A DNA stretch of 32,642 nt from Actinomycetota bacterium (GCA_021325435.1 JAJPHE010000108.1:1-32642), one strand, 5' to 3'. Shown: positions 7,860-15,712, counted from the stretch's first letter. Numbers and translations: made by a program. The notes: generated by a model from the sequence alone, not told the origin.

Positions 7860-9202
7860 CCGTGCTGCGGGCCGGCTCCGCCACCGACGTGGGCCGGGTG
7901 CGCACGGTCAACCAGGACTGCCTCCTGGTGACCGATGGCCTGTTCGCCGTGGCCGACGGCATGGGCGGCCACGTCGGCGGCGAGGTGGCGGCCCGGGTGG
8001 CGGTCGAGGCGCTGGAGGAGCACTTCCAGCCCGGTGACAGCGAGGATCCCCTGCTCCACGCCATCCAGGAGGCGAACCGGGCGGTGTGGGATCGGGCCCG
8101 CCAGGACACCTCGCTGAGAGGCATGGGGACGACGATCACCGCCGTCGCCCTCGTGTCCGTCGACGGCGAGGAACGCCTGGTGGTCGCCAACGTGGGCGAC
8201 TCGCGTGCCTACCTGTTGCAGGCGGGCGAGTTCTCCCAGCTGACCGCCGACCACAGCCTCGTCGAGGAGATGGTCCGGGCCGGCGAGCTGTCGGAGGCCG
8301 AGGCGGTCGGCCATCCCCACCGCCACATCCTCACCCGGGCGCTCGGCGTGGAGCCCGAGATCGACATCGACTCCTGGCTGATTCCGCCCCACACCGGCGA
8401 CCGGCTCCTGCTGTGCAGTGACGGCCTGGTCAACGAGGTCGCCGACGACCAGATCGCCGAGGTGCTGCGACAGGAGAGCGAGCCCGAAGCAGCAGCCAAC
8501 CGGCTGGTCGAGCTGGCCCGGGCCCACGGCGGCGCCGACAACATCACGGTCGTCATCGTCGACGTCGACGAGGGCGAGCCCGCCCCGGGCGATCCGGATG
8601 GGCCCACGGTCCTCGGGGCCCGGGCCGACACGCCCACCGCCGCCGCCAGTGACGAGGACCCCCAGACCGTGGTGGTGCCGGCGGTCTCGGCGGACGACCC
8701 GGTGGCGGAGCCCACCGAGGCGCCGACGGCCGACGGCCGCCCGGCGGCGCCCACCCCCCCGCGGGGGCCCTCCCCGGCCGCCCGCCGGCGCCGCATCACC
8801 TTTCGGGTGCTGCTCTTCGTGTTGGCCCTGCTCATCGTGGTGGGTGGAGCCATCGCCGCCGTGGTCTGGTACGCCCGCTCGAGCTACTTCGTGGGACTGA
8901 AGAACCAGCAGATCACCATCTTCCAAGGCCGACCGGGGGGCGTGCTGTGGTTCAAGCCGACCGTCGCCCGCCGCACCGGCTACCTCTCGAGCGAGGTCCT
9001 CCCCTCGCGGCTGCCCGACCTGCGCGCCGGTCAGCTCGAGCCGTCCCTGAAGGAGGCCAACCGCTACGTGGCCAACCTGGTGGCCGAGGCCACCCAGGTG
9101 CTCGGCACGACCCCGACGACCGTGCCCCAGCGGTCCTCGGCCGGGGCGACATCCCCCGTGCCGCAGACGACCGCTCACTCGACGACGGCGACCACCCCGT
9201 GA
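7856..9202 (+). CDS. pstP: PP2C-type Ser/Thr protein phosphatase PstP
   Basis: A 448-residue protein from a GTG start overlapping the end of fhaB. The N-terminal PP2C domain (residues ~5-240) has all metal and catalytic signatures: RTVNQD (17-21), ADGMGG (33-38), GTTITAV, NVGDSRAY, LTADHS, CSDGLVNEV and ADNITVV. An acidic/Pro-rich linker leads to one membrane helix (~318-339) and an extracytoplasmic domain of about 108 residues (YFVGLKNQQITIFQGRPGG), ending in a Thr/Ser/Pro tail. This is the PstP architecture: the phosphatase reverses PknB phosphorylation of cell-wall and division proteins. Its stop overlaps the GTG of pbpA (GTGA). In mycobacteria rodA lies between pstP and pbpA; here it is absent. 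Confidence 0.95.
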   Translation: MTVLRAGSATDVGRVRTVNQDCLLVTDGLFAVADGMGGHVGGEVAARVAVEALEEHFQPGDSEDPLLHAIQEANRAVWDRARQDTSLRGMGTTITAVALVSVDGEERLVVANVGDSRAYLLQAGEFSQLTADHSLVEEMVRAGELSEAEAVGHPHRHILTRALGVEPEIDIDSWLIPPHTGDRLLLCSDGLVNEVADDQIAEVLRQESEPEAAANRLVELARAHGGADNITVVIVDVDEGEPAPGDPDGPTVLGARADTPTAAASDEDPQTVVVPAVSADDPVAEPTEAPTADGRPAAPTPPRGPSPAARRRRITFRVLLFVLALLIVVGGAIAAVVWYARSSYFVGLKNQQITIFQGRPGGVLWFKPTVARRTGYLSSEVLPSRLPDLRAGQLEPSLKEANRYVANLVAEATQVLGTTPTTVPQRSSAGATSPVPQTTAHSTTATTP

Positions 9203-10653
9203 ACCGACAGATCCGCCGCCTGGGCATCGCCTTGCTGGTGGCGTTCGGCGCCCTGTTCCTGCAGCTCAACTACGTCCAGGTCGTCGAGGCCCACAAGCTG
9301 GCCAACGCACCCGGAAACACCCGCACCGCCACCGAGTCGTTCAGCCGTCCCCGCGGTGTGATCCAGACGTCCGACGGCGTGGTCGTCGCCCGCTCGGTCC
9401 CCTCGAACGACAGCTACAAGTACCAGCGCCAGTATCCGACGGGGCCGCTGTTCGCCCACGTGACCGGCTATGTGTCGTTCATCTACGGCGAGGAGGGGGT
9501 CGAGCAGGTCTACGACCCCTACCTGGCCGGCAAGAAGCTGCCCATCCGCCACCTGAGCGACCTGCTCACCAACCGGGTGGCGACCGACGACGTGACGCTG
9601 ACCCTCAACGACAAGCTGCAGCAGGCGGCTCAGGGGGCGCTGGGCAACAAGCTCGGGTCGGTCATCGCCCTCAACCCGACCGACGGGGCGATCCTCGCCA
9701 TGTGGTCCAACCCTTCCTACGACCCCAACCCGCTGGCCAGCCACGACCTCACCGTGGTCCACTCGGCCTGGACGGCGGCGACGTCGAACCCGCTCAACCC
9801 GATGCTGCCCCGCGCCTACCGGCGCAGCTACCCGCCCGGCTCCACCTTCAAGGTGGTGACGTCCGCCGCCGTGTTCGACCACAACCCGTCGCTGGCCAAC
9901 AAGAGCTACCCGGTGCTCGGCAGCCTGACGTTGCCGTTCACCCACAACACGCTGAACAACTTCCAGCACGAGACGTGCGGCGGCCCGCTCCCCGAGCTGC
10001 TGAAGGTGTCGTGCGACACCGGGTTCGGCCAGGTGGGCCTCGACCTCGGGGGCGACAGCCTGTCGTCGGAGGCGAGCTCGTTCGGCTTCAACTCCACTCC
10101 CCCCCTTGACCTGCCCAGCCCGGCCAAGTCCAAGTTTCCCCCGGGGTCGTTCTTCAAGCAGAACCTGCCCCTGCTCGCCTACTCGGCCATCGGCCAGGAC
10201 GACGTGTCGGCCACCACCCTGCAGATGGCGCTGGTGGGCGCGGCGATTGCCAACGGCGGCACGATCATGAAGCCCCACGTCATGTCGGAGATCCGCGACA
10301 GCCAAGGCAACGTGGTGAGCCGGTACAAGCCGGCGGTCTGGATGCAGGCCACGTCGTCACAGACGGCCGACCAGGTGCGCTCGATGATGATGCTCGTCGT
10401 CCAACCGGGAGGCACCGCCCCCGACCTCAACCTCCCCGGGGTGCAGGTGGCGGCCAAGACCGGAACGGCCCAGACCGGGCTCGGCACCACCGACGACTGG
10501 ATGATCGCCTTCGCCCCCGCCCAGTCGCCCAAGGTGGTGGTGGCCGTCTCCGTTCCCAACCAACCCCAGTCCGCCACGGGTGACGCAGTCTCCGGGCCGA
10601 TTGTCCGGTCCATGCTCCTCGCCTCCCTCTTGATGCCCGGGCCGCTGCCTTGA
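9199..10653 (+). CDS. pbpA: Class B penicillin-binding protein PbpA
   Basis: A 484-residue protein from GTG 9199, which overlaps the pstP stop. It has one N-terminal membrane anchor (RRLGIALLVAFGALFLQL), a short PBP dimer-type domain, then the transpeptidase domain. That domain has SxxK (PPGSTFKVV), a second motif SCD in place of SxN, and KTG (AAKTGTAQTG). It cross-links peptidoglycan outside the membrane. In mycobacteria PbpA acts at the septum and is regulated by PknB. The SxD variant also occurs in MrdA-type PBP2 enzymes, so the protein need not be inactive. There is no SEDS partner (RodA/FtsW) in the window, so its glycosyltransferase partner must be encoded elsewhere. Confidence 0.95.
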   Translation: MNRQIRRLGIALLVAFGALFLQLNYVQVVEAHKLANAPGNTRTATESFSRPRGVIQTSDGVVVARSVPSNDSYKYQRQYPTGPLFAHVTGYVSFIYGEEGVEQVYDPYLAGKKLPIRHLSDLLTNRVATDDVTLTLNDKLQQAAQGALGNKLGSVIALNPTDGAILAMWSNPSYDPNPLASHDLTVVHSAWTAATSNPLNPMLPRAYRRSYPPGSTFKVVTSAAVFDHNPSLANKSYPVLGSLTLPFTHNTLNNFQHETCGGPLPELLKVSCDTGFGQVGLDLGGDSLSSEASSFGFNSTPPLDLPSPAKSKFPPGSFFKQNLPLLAYSAIGQDDVSATTLQMALVGAAIANGGTIMKPHVMSEIRDSQGNVVSRYKPAVWMQATSSQTADQVRSMMMLVVQPGGTAPDLNLPGVQVAAKTGTAQTGLGTTDDWMIAFAPAQSPKVVVAVSVPNQPQSATGDAVSGPIVRSMLLASLLMPGPLP

Positions 10654-10670
10654 CCCCGGCGCCCAACCCT

Positions 10671-10676
10671 TAGGCT
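10671..10676 (+). promoter_or_regulatory. Possible -10 box of pknB
   Basis: TAGGCT lies 12 nt before ATG 10689. It matches the TAGGCT-like -10 of the principal actinobacterial sigma factor and would give a leader of only a few bases. Confidence 0.4.
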
Positions 10677-10688
10677 CCGGCGACCACC

Positions 10689-12473
10689 ATGTCCGACACC
10701 CAACCCTCCGTATTCAACGGCCGCTACGAGCTGGTCCGCCGGCTGGCGCGCGGGGGGATGGCCGAGGTGTACCTGGGCAAAGACCTGTTGCTCGACCGCC
10801 CGGTCGCCCTGAAGGTGCTGTCAACTGAGCTGTCCCGCGACGAGGCCTTCGTGGAGCGGTTCCGACGCGAGGCCCAGGCCGCCGCCAACCTGAACCATCC
10901 CAATGTCGTCAACGTCTACGACTGGGGGGAGGCCGACAACTCCTACTTCATAGTGATGGAGTACGTGTCGGGCCAGACCGTCTCGCAGATGATCAAATCG
11001 GAGGGCCCGCTGCCGGCCGAGCGGGCCGCCGCCATCGGGGCCGACATCGCCGCCGCCCTGGCCTTCGCCCACCGCAACGGGGTCGTGCACCGCGACGTGA
11101 AGCCGGGCAACGTCCTCATCTCCGACGACGGCCACGTGAAGGTGACGGACTTCGGTATCGCCCGGGCCACCCGGGCCACCTCCAAGGAGAACCTGACCCA
11201 GACCGGCGCGGTGCTGGGCACGGCCACCTACTTCTCCCCCGAGCAGGCCGAGGGCTCCGCCGTCGACGCCCGCAGCGACGTCTACTCCCTCGGAGTCGTC
11301 CTCTACGAGATGGCCACGGGCGAGGCTCCCTTCACCGGTGACAACCCGGTCTCCGTCGCCTACAAGCACGTGCGCGAGCACCCGGTCCCCCCGAGCCAGC
11401 GGAATTCGGCGGTGCCCGCCGCCTTCGAGGCCATCGTCATGCAGGCCATGGCCAAGGCGCCCGGCGACCGCTACCAGACCGCCGACGAGCTGCGCATGGA
11501 CCTGCTGCGGTTCAGCCAGGGCCGTCCGGTCCTCGCCGCCGAGCCGGCCACGGCCATGGTGGCGGCCAACACGACCGTGGCCCAGGGCACTCGGGTGGCG
11601 CCGGCCCTGGCCGTGGAGGAGGAACGCCGCCCGCCGCCGCCCGGAGGCCGTTCCGGCGCCTACCTCGCCCTGCTCGCCGTGCTGCTCCTCGCCCTGGCCG
11701 GCCTGCTCTACCTGCTGGCCCGCAGCCTCGGGCTCATCGGCGGGGGCGCGACCGTGGCCGTGCCCAACGTGATCGGCATGACCGCCTCCCAGGCCCACAC
11801 CACCCTGGCCCAGGACGGCCTCAACGTGAAGGAGAACGACCAGCCCAACCCGGGCTCGACGGTCGGCACCGTGTTCAACCAGGACCCCCAGGGCAACGCC
11901 TCGTTGTCGCGGGGCGACACCGTGACCATCTTCGTCGCTACCGGGTCGGCGTCGGTCACCGTGCCCAACGTGGTCGGTCAGGACGTGAACCAGGCCACCG
12001 GCACCCTGCAGCGGGCCGGCTTCCAGGTGACGGTGAACTCCCAGGCCGACTCCCACCAGCCGGGGACGGTCATCGGCCAGAACCCCAGCGGGGGCAACCC
12101 GGCGCCGCAGGGGTCGACGGTGACCCTGACGGTGTCCGCCGGCCAGCAGACCGTGTCGGTGCCCGACGTGTCCGGCATGGACGCCGCCCAGGCGGCCAAC
12201 GAGCTGGGCCAGTCCGGTCTGGCCGTCAGCAACACCGTCCAGCAGGCTTCCGACACGGTGCCGAGCGGCCAGGTCATCGGCACCAACCCGCCGGCGGGTC
12301 AGCAGGTGCCCAAGGGAACCGGGGTGGAACTGATCGTCTCCAGCGGCCAGTCGACCACCACGACCAGCTCGTCCACCACGACCAGCTCGACACCGACCAG
12401 CACCACGACCACCACGCTGTTCCGGCGGACGACCACCACGACCACCCCGTCGACCACCACCTCGACGGGCTGA
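10689..12473 (+). CDS. pknB: PASTA-domain receptor Ser/Thr kinase PknB
   Basis: A 594-residue protein. The kinase domain (residues ~13-275) has a glycine loop, catalytic K42, HRDVKPGN at 134-141, DFG at 154-156 and an activation segment with candidate autophosphorylation threonines (LTQTGAVLGT, 169-178). One membrane helix spans ~324-345. The exterior carries three PASTA repeats (~355-416, 423-484, 488-553), then a Thr/Ser-rich tail of about 40 residues. PknB senses muropeptides or lipid II through PASTA domains and phosphorylates division and cell-wall proteins. Mycobacterial PknB has four PASTA repeats, so this receptor is shorter. The low-complexity Thr tail is unusual and could be glycosylated or phase-variable (inference). 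Confidence 0.96.
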   Translation: MSDTQPSVFNGRYELVRRLARGGMAEVYLGKDLLLDRPVALKVLSTELSRDEAFVERFRREAQAAANLNHPNVVNVYDWGEADNSYFIVMEYVSGQTVSQMIKSEGPLPAERAAAIGADIAAALAFAHRNGVVHRDVKPGNVLISDDGHVKVTDFGIARATRATSKENLTQTGAVLGTATYFSPEQAEGSAVDARSDVYSLGVVLYEMATGEAPFTGDNPVSVAYKHVREHPVPPSQRNSAVPAAFEAIVMQAMAKAPGDRYQTADELRMDLLRFSQGRPVLAAEPATAMVAANTTVAQGTRVAPALAVEEERRPPPPGGRSGAYLALLAVLLLALAGLLYLLARSLGLIGGGATVAVPNVIGMTASQAHTTLAQDGLNVKENDQPNPGSTVGTVFNQDPQGNASLSRGDTVTIFVATGSASVTVPNVVGQDVNQATGTLQRAGFQVTVNSQADSHQPGTVIGQNPSGGNPAPQGSTVTLTVSAGQQTVSVPDVSGMDAAQAANELGQSGLAVSNTVQQASDTVPSGQVIGTNPPAGQQVPKGTGVELIVSSGQSTTTTSSSTTTSSTPTSTTTTTLFRRTTTTTTPSTTTSTG

Positions 12474-12477
12474 CGCC

Positions 12478-12497
12478 GGCCGCCGGGTCAGGCGGCC
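12478..12497. terminator. Bidirectional hairpin between pknB and trpG/pabA
   Basis: A perfect 7-bp inverted repeat GGCCGCC/GGCGGCC with a 6-nt loop lies between the convergent genes. The stop codon of the minus-strand gene (12488-12490) sits in the loop, and the right arm is within its last codons. Confidence 0.5.
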
Positions 12498-13060
12498 AGC
12501 GAGGCGAGGAAGTTGCCGAGGAGGCGGGGCCCTTCGGTGGTGAGGATCGACTCGGGATGGAACTGGACGCCTTCGACCGGCAGGCTGCGGTGGCGGACGG
12601 CCATCACCACGCCGTCGGCGGTCTCCGCCGTCACCTCCAGCTCCCCGGGCACGCCCTCCACGACCAGCGAGTGGTAGCGGGTGGCGGTGAACGGCGACGG
12701 CAGGCCGGCGAGCACGCCGCCACCCCGGTGGTGAACGTCGGACGGCTTGCCGTGCATGATGTCGGGGGCGTGCACGATGCGGGCGCCGTAGACGGCGCCG
12801 ATGCACTGGTGGCCGAGGCACACCCCGAGGATCGGGAGCCGCCCGGCCCACTGCCGCACCACCTCCATGCTGACCCCGGCCCCCTCCGGCCGGCCGGGCC
12901 CGGGCGAGATGACGATCCCGTCGGCGTCGAGATCGCCCACCTCCTCGACGCTTATGGCGTCGTTGCGGCGCACGACCGGCTCGGCCCCGAGCTCGCCCAT
13001 CTCCTGCACGAGGTTGTAGACGAACGAGTCGTAGTTGTCGATGACGAGGACCCGGGGCAC
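12488..13060 (-). CDS. trpG: Anthranilate/aminodeoxychorismate synthase amidotransferase subunit
   Basis: A 190-residue class I glutamine amidotransferase. The nucleophile is C81 (GVCLGHQ), with H168 and E170 of the triad (QFHPES). The oxyanion-loop segment SPGPGRP is present. It releases ammonia from glutamine for the chorismate-using subunit TrpE or PabB; sequence alone does not decide between anthranilate (trpG) and p-aminobenzoate (pabA). The partner subunit is not in the window. The same gene sits beside pknB in mycobacteria, in the same convergent orientation. Start GTG 13060: a TAGGGT box (13075-13070) lies 9 nt upstream, so it may be transcribed without a leader from inside the end of the DUF881 gene. 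Confidence 0.93.
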   Translation of the reverse strand: MPRVLVIDNYDSFVYNLVQEMGELGAEPVVRRNDAISVEEVGDLDADGIVISPGPGRPEGAGVSMEVVRQWAGRLPILGVCLGHQCIGAVYGARIVHAPDIMHGKPSDVHHRGGGVLAGLPSPFTATRYHSLVVEGVPGELEVTAETADGVVMAVRHRSLPVEGVQFHPESILTTEGPRLLGNFLASLAA

Positions 13061-13069
13061 CGGCGATCG

Positions 13070-13075
13070 ACCCTA
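13070..13075 (-). promoter_or_regulatory. Possible -10 box of trpG/pabA
   Basis: TAGGGT on the minus strand, 9 nt before GTG 13060. It would give a leaderless or nearly leaderless transcript. Confidence 0.4.
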
Positions 13076-13077
13076 GG

Positions 13078-13794
13078 TCAGCCCGCCGTCGCCGGCTGGG
13101 CGAATTTGGGCTGCACCGCGCCCTTGTAGGCGGCGACCGTCGCATCGTCCAGGCCCGACACGTCGAAGCGCAGCCCGTAGGTGGCGGCCAGGGCGTGCAG
13201 CTCGATCACCAGCGGGTCCGACTCGAACCGGTCCTGGGCCGCCCCCACCCCGACGGCCACGTAGGGCGGGGAGCTGATGGTCCCGTCGAGGAGCAGGGTG
13301 TTGCCCACGCATTCGACGGCGCTGGTCGACACCACCCGCTGGCCGTTGACGGCGACGGCCTCGGCGCCGGCCCGCCACAGGGCGTTCACCACCGCCTGGA
13401 CGTCCTGGGAGTGGATGACCAGGTCGTTCACGTCGCCCGAAGGAGAGGTGGTGAGGGTGGAGTCGTCGAGGCTCACCCGCACGGCCGGGCCCCGGACGGC
13501 CAGCAGCCCGCCGGCGAGGGACGCCGAGCGGATCTCCGAGTCGAGGGCCGACACCCCCCGCTGCCCCCGGGTCCGCTGGCGGGTCAGGCCGTCCACCTGG
13601 GAGCGGAGGGAGTCGAGCTGGTCGCGCAGGGAGGAGACGGCCTGCTGCTGGCGGTCCACCAGGGCGGCCAGCTGGTACTGGCGGGGTGCCCGCAGCGCCG
13701 GGCTCGGCGGGCGGACCCGCACTGCCAGCACGGCGAGGAAGGCCAGCAGGCCGGCCGCGACCGTTCTGCGCCACGGTAGGGAACGGCGGGCCAC
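13078..13794 (-). CDS. DUF881 membrane protein of the division cluster
   Basis: A 238-residue protein from a GTG start. Structure: a short basic N-terminus, one membrane helix (TVAAGLLAFLAVLAV), a coiled coil (~45-85, AALVDRQQQAVSSLRDQLDS), then an extracytoplasmic DUF881 domain. DUF881 features visible: GPAVRVSLDDS, NDLVIHSQDVQAVVNALW, AVAVNGQRVVSTSAVECVG and ISSPPYVAVGVG. DUF881 is widespread in Gram-positive division loci and shares its overall layout with DivIC-like bitopic proteins. Its biochemical role is unsettled. It starts 15 nt from divergent crgA, the same arrangement as mycobacterial Rv0012/crgA. Confidence 0.92.
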   Translation of the reverse strand: MARRSLPWRRTVAAGLLAFLAVLAVRVRPPSPALRAPRQYQLAALVDRQQQAVSSLRDQLDSLRSQVDGLTRQRTRGQRGVSALDSEIRSASLAGGLLAVRGPAVRVSLDDSTLTTSPSGDVNDLVIHSQDVQAVVNALWRAGAEAVAVNGQRVVSTSAVECVGNTLLLDGTISSPPYVAVGVGAAQDRFESDPLVIELHALAATYGLRFDVSGLDDATVAAYKGAVQPKFAQPATAG

Positions 13795-13797
13795 GGC

Positions 13798-13803
13798 TAT
13801 CCT
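13798..13803 (+). promoter_or_regulatory. Possible -10 box of leaderless crgA
   Basis: TATCCT lies 6 nt before GTG 13810, inside the 15-nt gap between divergent starts. This leaves no room for a ribosome site, so crgA is probably leaderless. Confidence 0.5.
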
Positions 13804-13809
13804 CGGCCC

Positions 13810-14100
13810 GTGCCCGCCCGACAGCAGAAGTCCCGCGCCACGCGCCGCTCCGGCAAGTCCGGGCGGGTGACGCCGAAGGGCACGACCACCTCCGGCCGGT
13901 ACACCCCGCCGATCCCCCGCTCGGAACGGGTGAGCCCCAAGTGGATGCCGTTCCTCATCGTGGGCCTGCTCATCGCCGGGGTGCTGGTCATCGTCATCAA
14001 CTACCTCGGGATACTGCCAGGCGGAGCCTCCAACTGGTACCTACTGCTCGGTCTCGGGCTCATCGTCGGCGGCTTCGTCACCGCCACCAACCTGCACTAG
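13810..14100 (+). CDS. crgA: Cell division protein CrgA
   Basis: A 96-residue protein from a GTG start. A basic cytoplasmic N-terminus (~1-43) is followed by two membrane helices (WMPFLIVGLLIAGVLVIVIN and WYLLLGLGLIVGGFVTA) joined by a short loop, the CrgA fold. In mycobacteria CrgA binds FtsZ, FtsQ, FtsI and PbpA and stabilises the divisome; in Streptomyces it blocks Z-ring formation in aerial hyphae. The position beside DUF881, trpG and pknB is the conserved actinobacterial order. Confidence 0.95.
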   Translation: MPARQQKSRATRRSGKSGRVTPKGTTTSGRYTPPIPRSERVSPKWMPFLIVGLLIAGVLVIVINYLGILPGGASNWYLLLGLGLIVGGFVTATNLH

Positions 14101-14167
14101 CCCCCCGCTTTCCGGCCTGTCGGGGCTGGCAGGAGTTGTCTTACAGCGATGTGATCTCTCCCCAACT

Positions 14168-14188
14168 TTCTCCACAGTCTGTGGACAA
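14168..14188. promoter_or_regulatory. Inverted pair of DnaA-box-like sites
   Basis: Minus strand 14188-14180 reads TTGTCCACA, the consensus DnaA box of high-GC actinobacteria. Plus strand 14168-14176 reads TTCTCCACA, with one mismatch. They face each other across 3 nt. An oriC normally has many more boxes, so this is at most a DnaA-binding site, not an origin. Confidence 0.45.
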
Positions 14189-14348
14189 GATCGGGTCGAA
14201 GGAGCGAATCCGGCGATGGCCGCCATCCGCGGCAACGATGCCCACCTGGCCTGACTGGGGCATATCCGCCTACAAGCGGCCACTGCCGCGGTCGCCGAAA
14301 AAAGCTGTCAACAGTCAGCGACAAACGTCCGGGTCACGCTCCGGCCGA

Positions 14349-14368
14349 TGAGGGCCTAAGCGCCCTCA
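14349..14368. terminator. Hairpin downstream of crgA
   Basis: A 7-bp stem TGAGGGC/GCCCTCA with a 6-nt loop, in the convergent gap. It is 248 nt after the crgA stop, so its role for crgA is uncertain. Confidence 0.35.
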
Positions 14369-14392
14369 GGATTTAGCGGGGCCCGACGAGTC

Positions 14393-14418
14393 CCCCTGAG
14401 CGCATCCGCGCTCAGGGG
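14393..14418 (-). terminator. Strong hairpin after the thiolase gene
   Basis: A perfect 10-bp stem CCCCTGAGCG/CGCTCAGGGG with a 6-nt loop lies 19 nt past the thiolase stop on the minus strand. A U-tract is lacking. Confidence 0.55.
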
Positions 14419-14437
14419 CACGTCCCCAACCGCACTC

Positions 14438-15616
14438 TTAGCCCAGGCGCTCGATGATGGTGGCGTTGGCCATGCCGCCGCCCTCGCACATCGTCTGCAG
14501 TCCGTAGCGGCCGCCGGTGCGCTCCAGCTCGTTGAGCAGGGTGGCCATGAGCTTGGCCCCCGAGCAGCCCAGCGGGTGGCCGAGGGCGATGGCGCCCCCG
14601 TTCACGTTCACCCGGGACATGTCGGGGCGCAGCTCCTTCTCCCACGCCAGCACCACCGAGGCGAAGGCCTCGTTGACCTCGAACAGCGAGATGTCGTCCA
14701 TGGTCAGCTTGGCCCGCTCGAGGACCTTCTCGGTGGCCGGGATGGGGCCGGTCAGCATGGTCACCGGGTCCACGCCGGCCAGGGCGAAGGTGTGGAAACG
14801 GGCCCGGGGCCGCAGCCCCAGCTCGCTGGCCTTCTCCTCGCTCATGATGAGCACGGCGGCGGCTCCGTCGGTGATCTGCGAGGAGTTGCCGGCGGTGACC
14901 TTGCCGTCCGGCTTGAACGCCGGCTTCAGGTTGGCGAGGGTCTCGGCGGTGGTGCCAGGGCGGATGCCCTCGTCGCGGGTCAGGACCTCGTCGGTCTCCT
15001 TGCCCTCGTCGTCTTTGACCTTGACCGGGATGATCTCCTTCTCGAAGCGCCCCTCCTCCGTGGCCCGCAGGGCGAACTCCTGGCTGCGGGCGCCGAAGCG
15101 GCCGAGGTCCTCGCGCGAGAGGCCCCACTTGTCGGCGATCATCTCGGCCGAGATGCCCTGGGGCACCAGCCCGCCGACCGGGGCGTAGCGCTCCATCACC
15201 TTGGGGCCGAAGGGGGCGCCCAGCCCGGGCACCATCGACGCCCCCATCGGGGTGCGGGTCATGCACTCGACCCCGGCGGCCACGACCACGTCGTAGGCGC
15301 CGGCGATGACCCCCTGGGCGGCGAAGTGGGCGGACTGCTGGGAGGAGCCGCACTGGCGGTCGATGGTGGTGGCGGGCACCGACTCGGGCCAGCCGGCGGC
15401 CAGCACGGCGTTGCGGCCGATGTTCACGCCCTGCTCGCCGACCTGCATCACGCAGCCCATCACCACGTCGTCGACGACGGCGGGGTCGAGGTCGTTCCGC
15501 TCCACCAACGCCTTGAGCGTCTCGGCGGCCAGGTCGACGGGGTGCCAGCCCCGCAGCTTGCCGTTCCGCTTCCCTCCGGCGGTGCGCACTGCGTCGACGA
15601 TGACGGCGTTCGGCAT
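14438..15616 (-). CDS. Acetyl-CoA acetyltransferase (thiolase)
   Basis: A full-length 392-residue thiolase. Visible catalytic residues are the acyl-accepting C89 (DRQCGSS), H347 (ALGHPLG) and C377 (MCEGGG). Near-terminal signatures NVNGGAIALGHPLG and MANATIIERL fit the FadA/acetyl-CoA acetyltransferase group. It cleaves 3-ketoacyl-CoA in beta-oxidation or condenses two acyl-CoA. Which direction or chain length cannot be told from sequence. It starts at ATG 15616 with GAGGAG 6-9 nt upstream. It is divergent from a PaaI-type thioesterase gene across a 22-bp palindrome, so both are probably controlled by the same repressor. Confidence 0.95.
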   Translation of the reverse strand: MPNAVIVDAVRTAGGKRNGKLRGWHPVDLAAETLKALVERNDLDPAVVDDVVMGCVMQVGEQGVNIGRNAVLAAGWPESVPATTIDRQCGSSQQSAHFAAQGVIAGAYDVVVAAGVECMTRTPMGASMVPGLGAPFGPKVMERYAPVGGLVPQGISAEMIADKWGLSREDLGRFGARSQEFALRATEEGRFEKEIIPVKVKDDEGKETDEVLTRDEGIRPGTTAETLANLKPAFKPDGKVTAGNSSQITDGAAAVLIMSEEKASELGLRPRARFHTFALAGVDPVTMLTGPIPATEKVLERAKLTMDDISLFEVNEAFASVVLAWEKELRPDMSRVNVNGGAIALGHPLGCSGAKLMATLLNELERTGGRYGLQTMCEGGGMANATIIERLG

Positions 15617-15650
15617 GGGTACATCTCCTCGATCGGGGGTCGGATGTCTC

Positions 15651-15672
15651 GACTTGACTGTGCGGTCAAGTC
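15651..15672. promoter_or_regulatory. 22-bp palindromic operator between thiolase and thioesterase genes
   Basis: GACTTGAC-N6-GTCAAGTC, perfect 8-bp arms. Each arm presents TTGAC (a -35-like element) reading outward, one toward each divergent gene. A dimeric repressor, for example a TetR-type fatty-acid or acyl-CoA regulator, would block both promoters. The regulator's identity is inference. Confidence 0.65.
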
Positions 15673-15712
15673 TTGTCGGGTCGGCTCACGCCGGTCAATC
15701 CGGCCCCGCCGC

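Larger units (their letters stand above)
14101..14437. other. Intergenic region between crgA and the thiolase gene
   Basis: About 340 bases between convergent genes, with lower GC than the flanks and no credible gene. It holds an inverted pair of DnaA-box-like sites (14168-14188) and two hairpins (14349-14368 and 14393-14418). Confidence 0.6.

Noticed and set aside
9180-9210. Degraded rodA between pstP and pbpA
   Set aside because: The two genes overlap by 4 nt (GTGA), leaving no room for a remnant.
14168-14188. DnaA boxes as an origin of replication
   Set aside because: Only two boxes, no AT-rich unwinding element, and no dnaA, dnaN or gyrase genes nearby.
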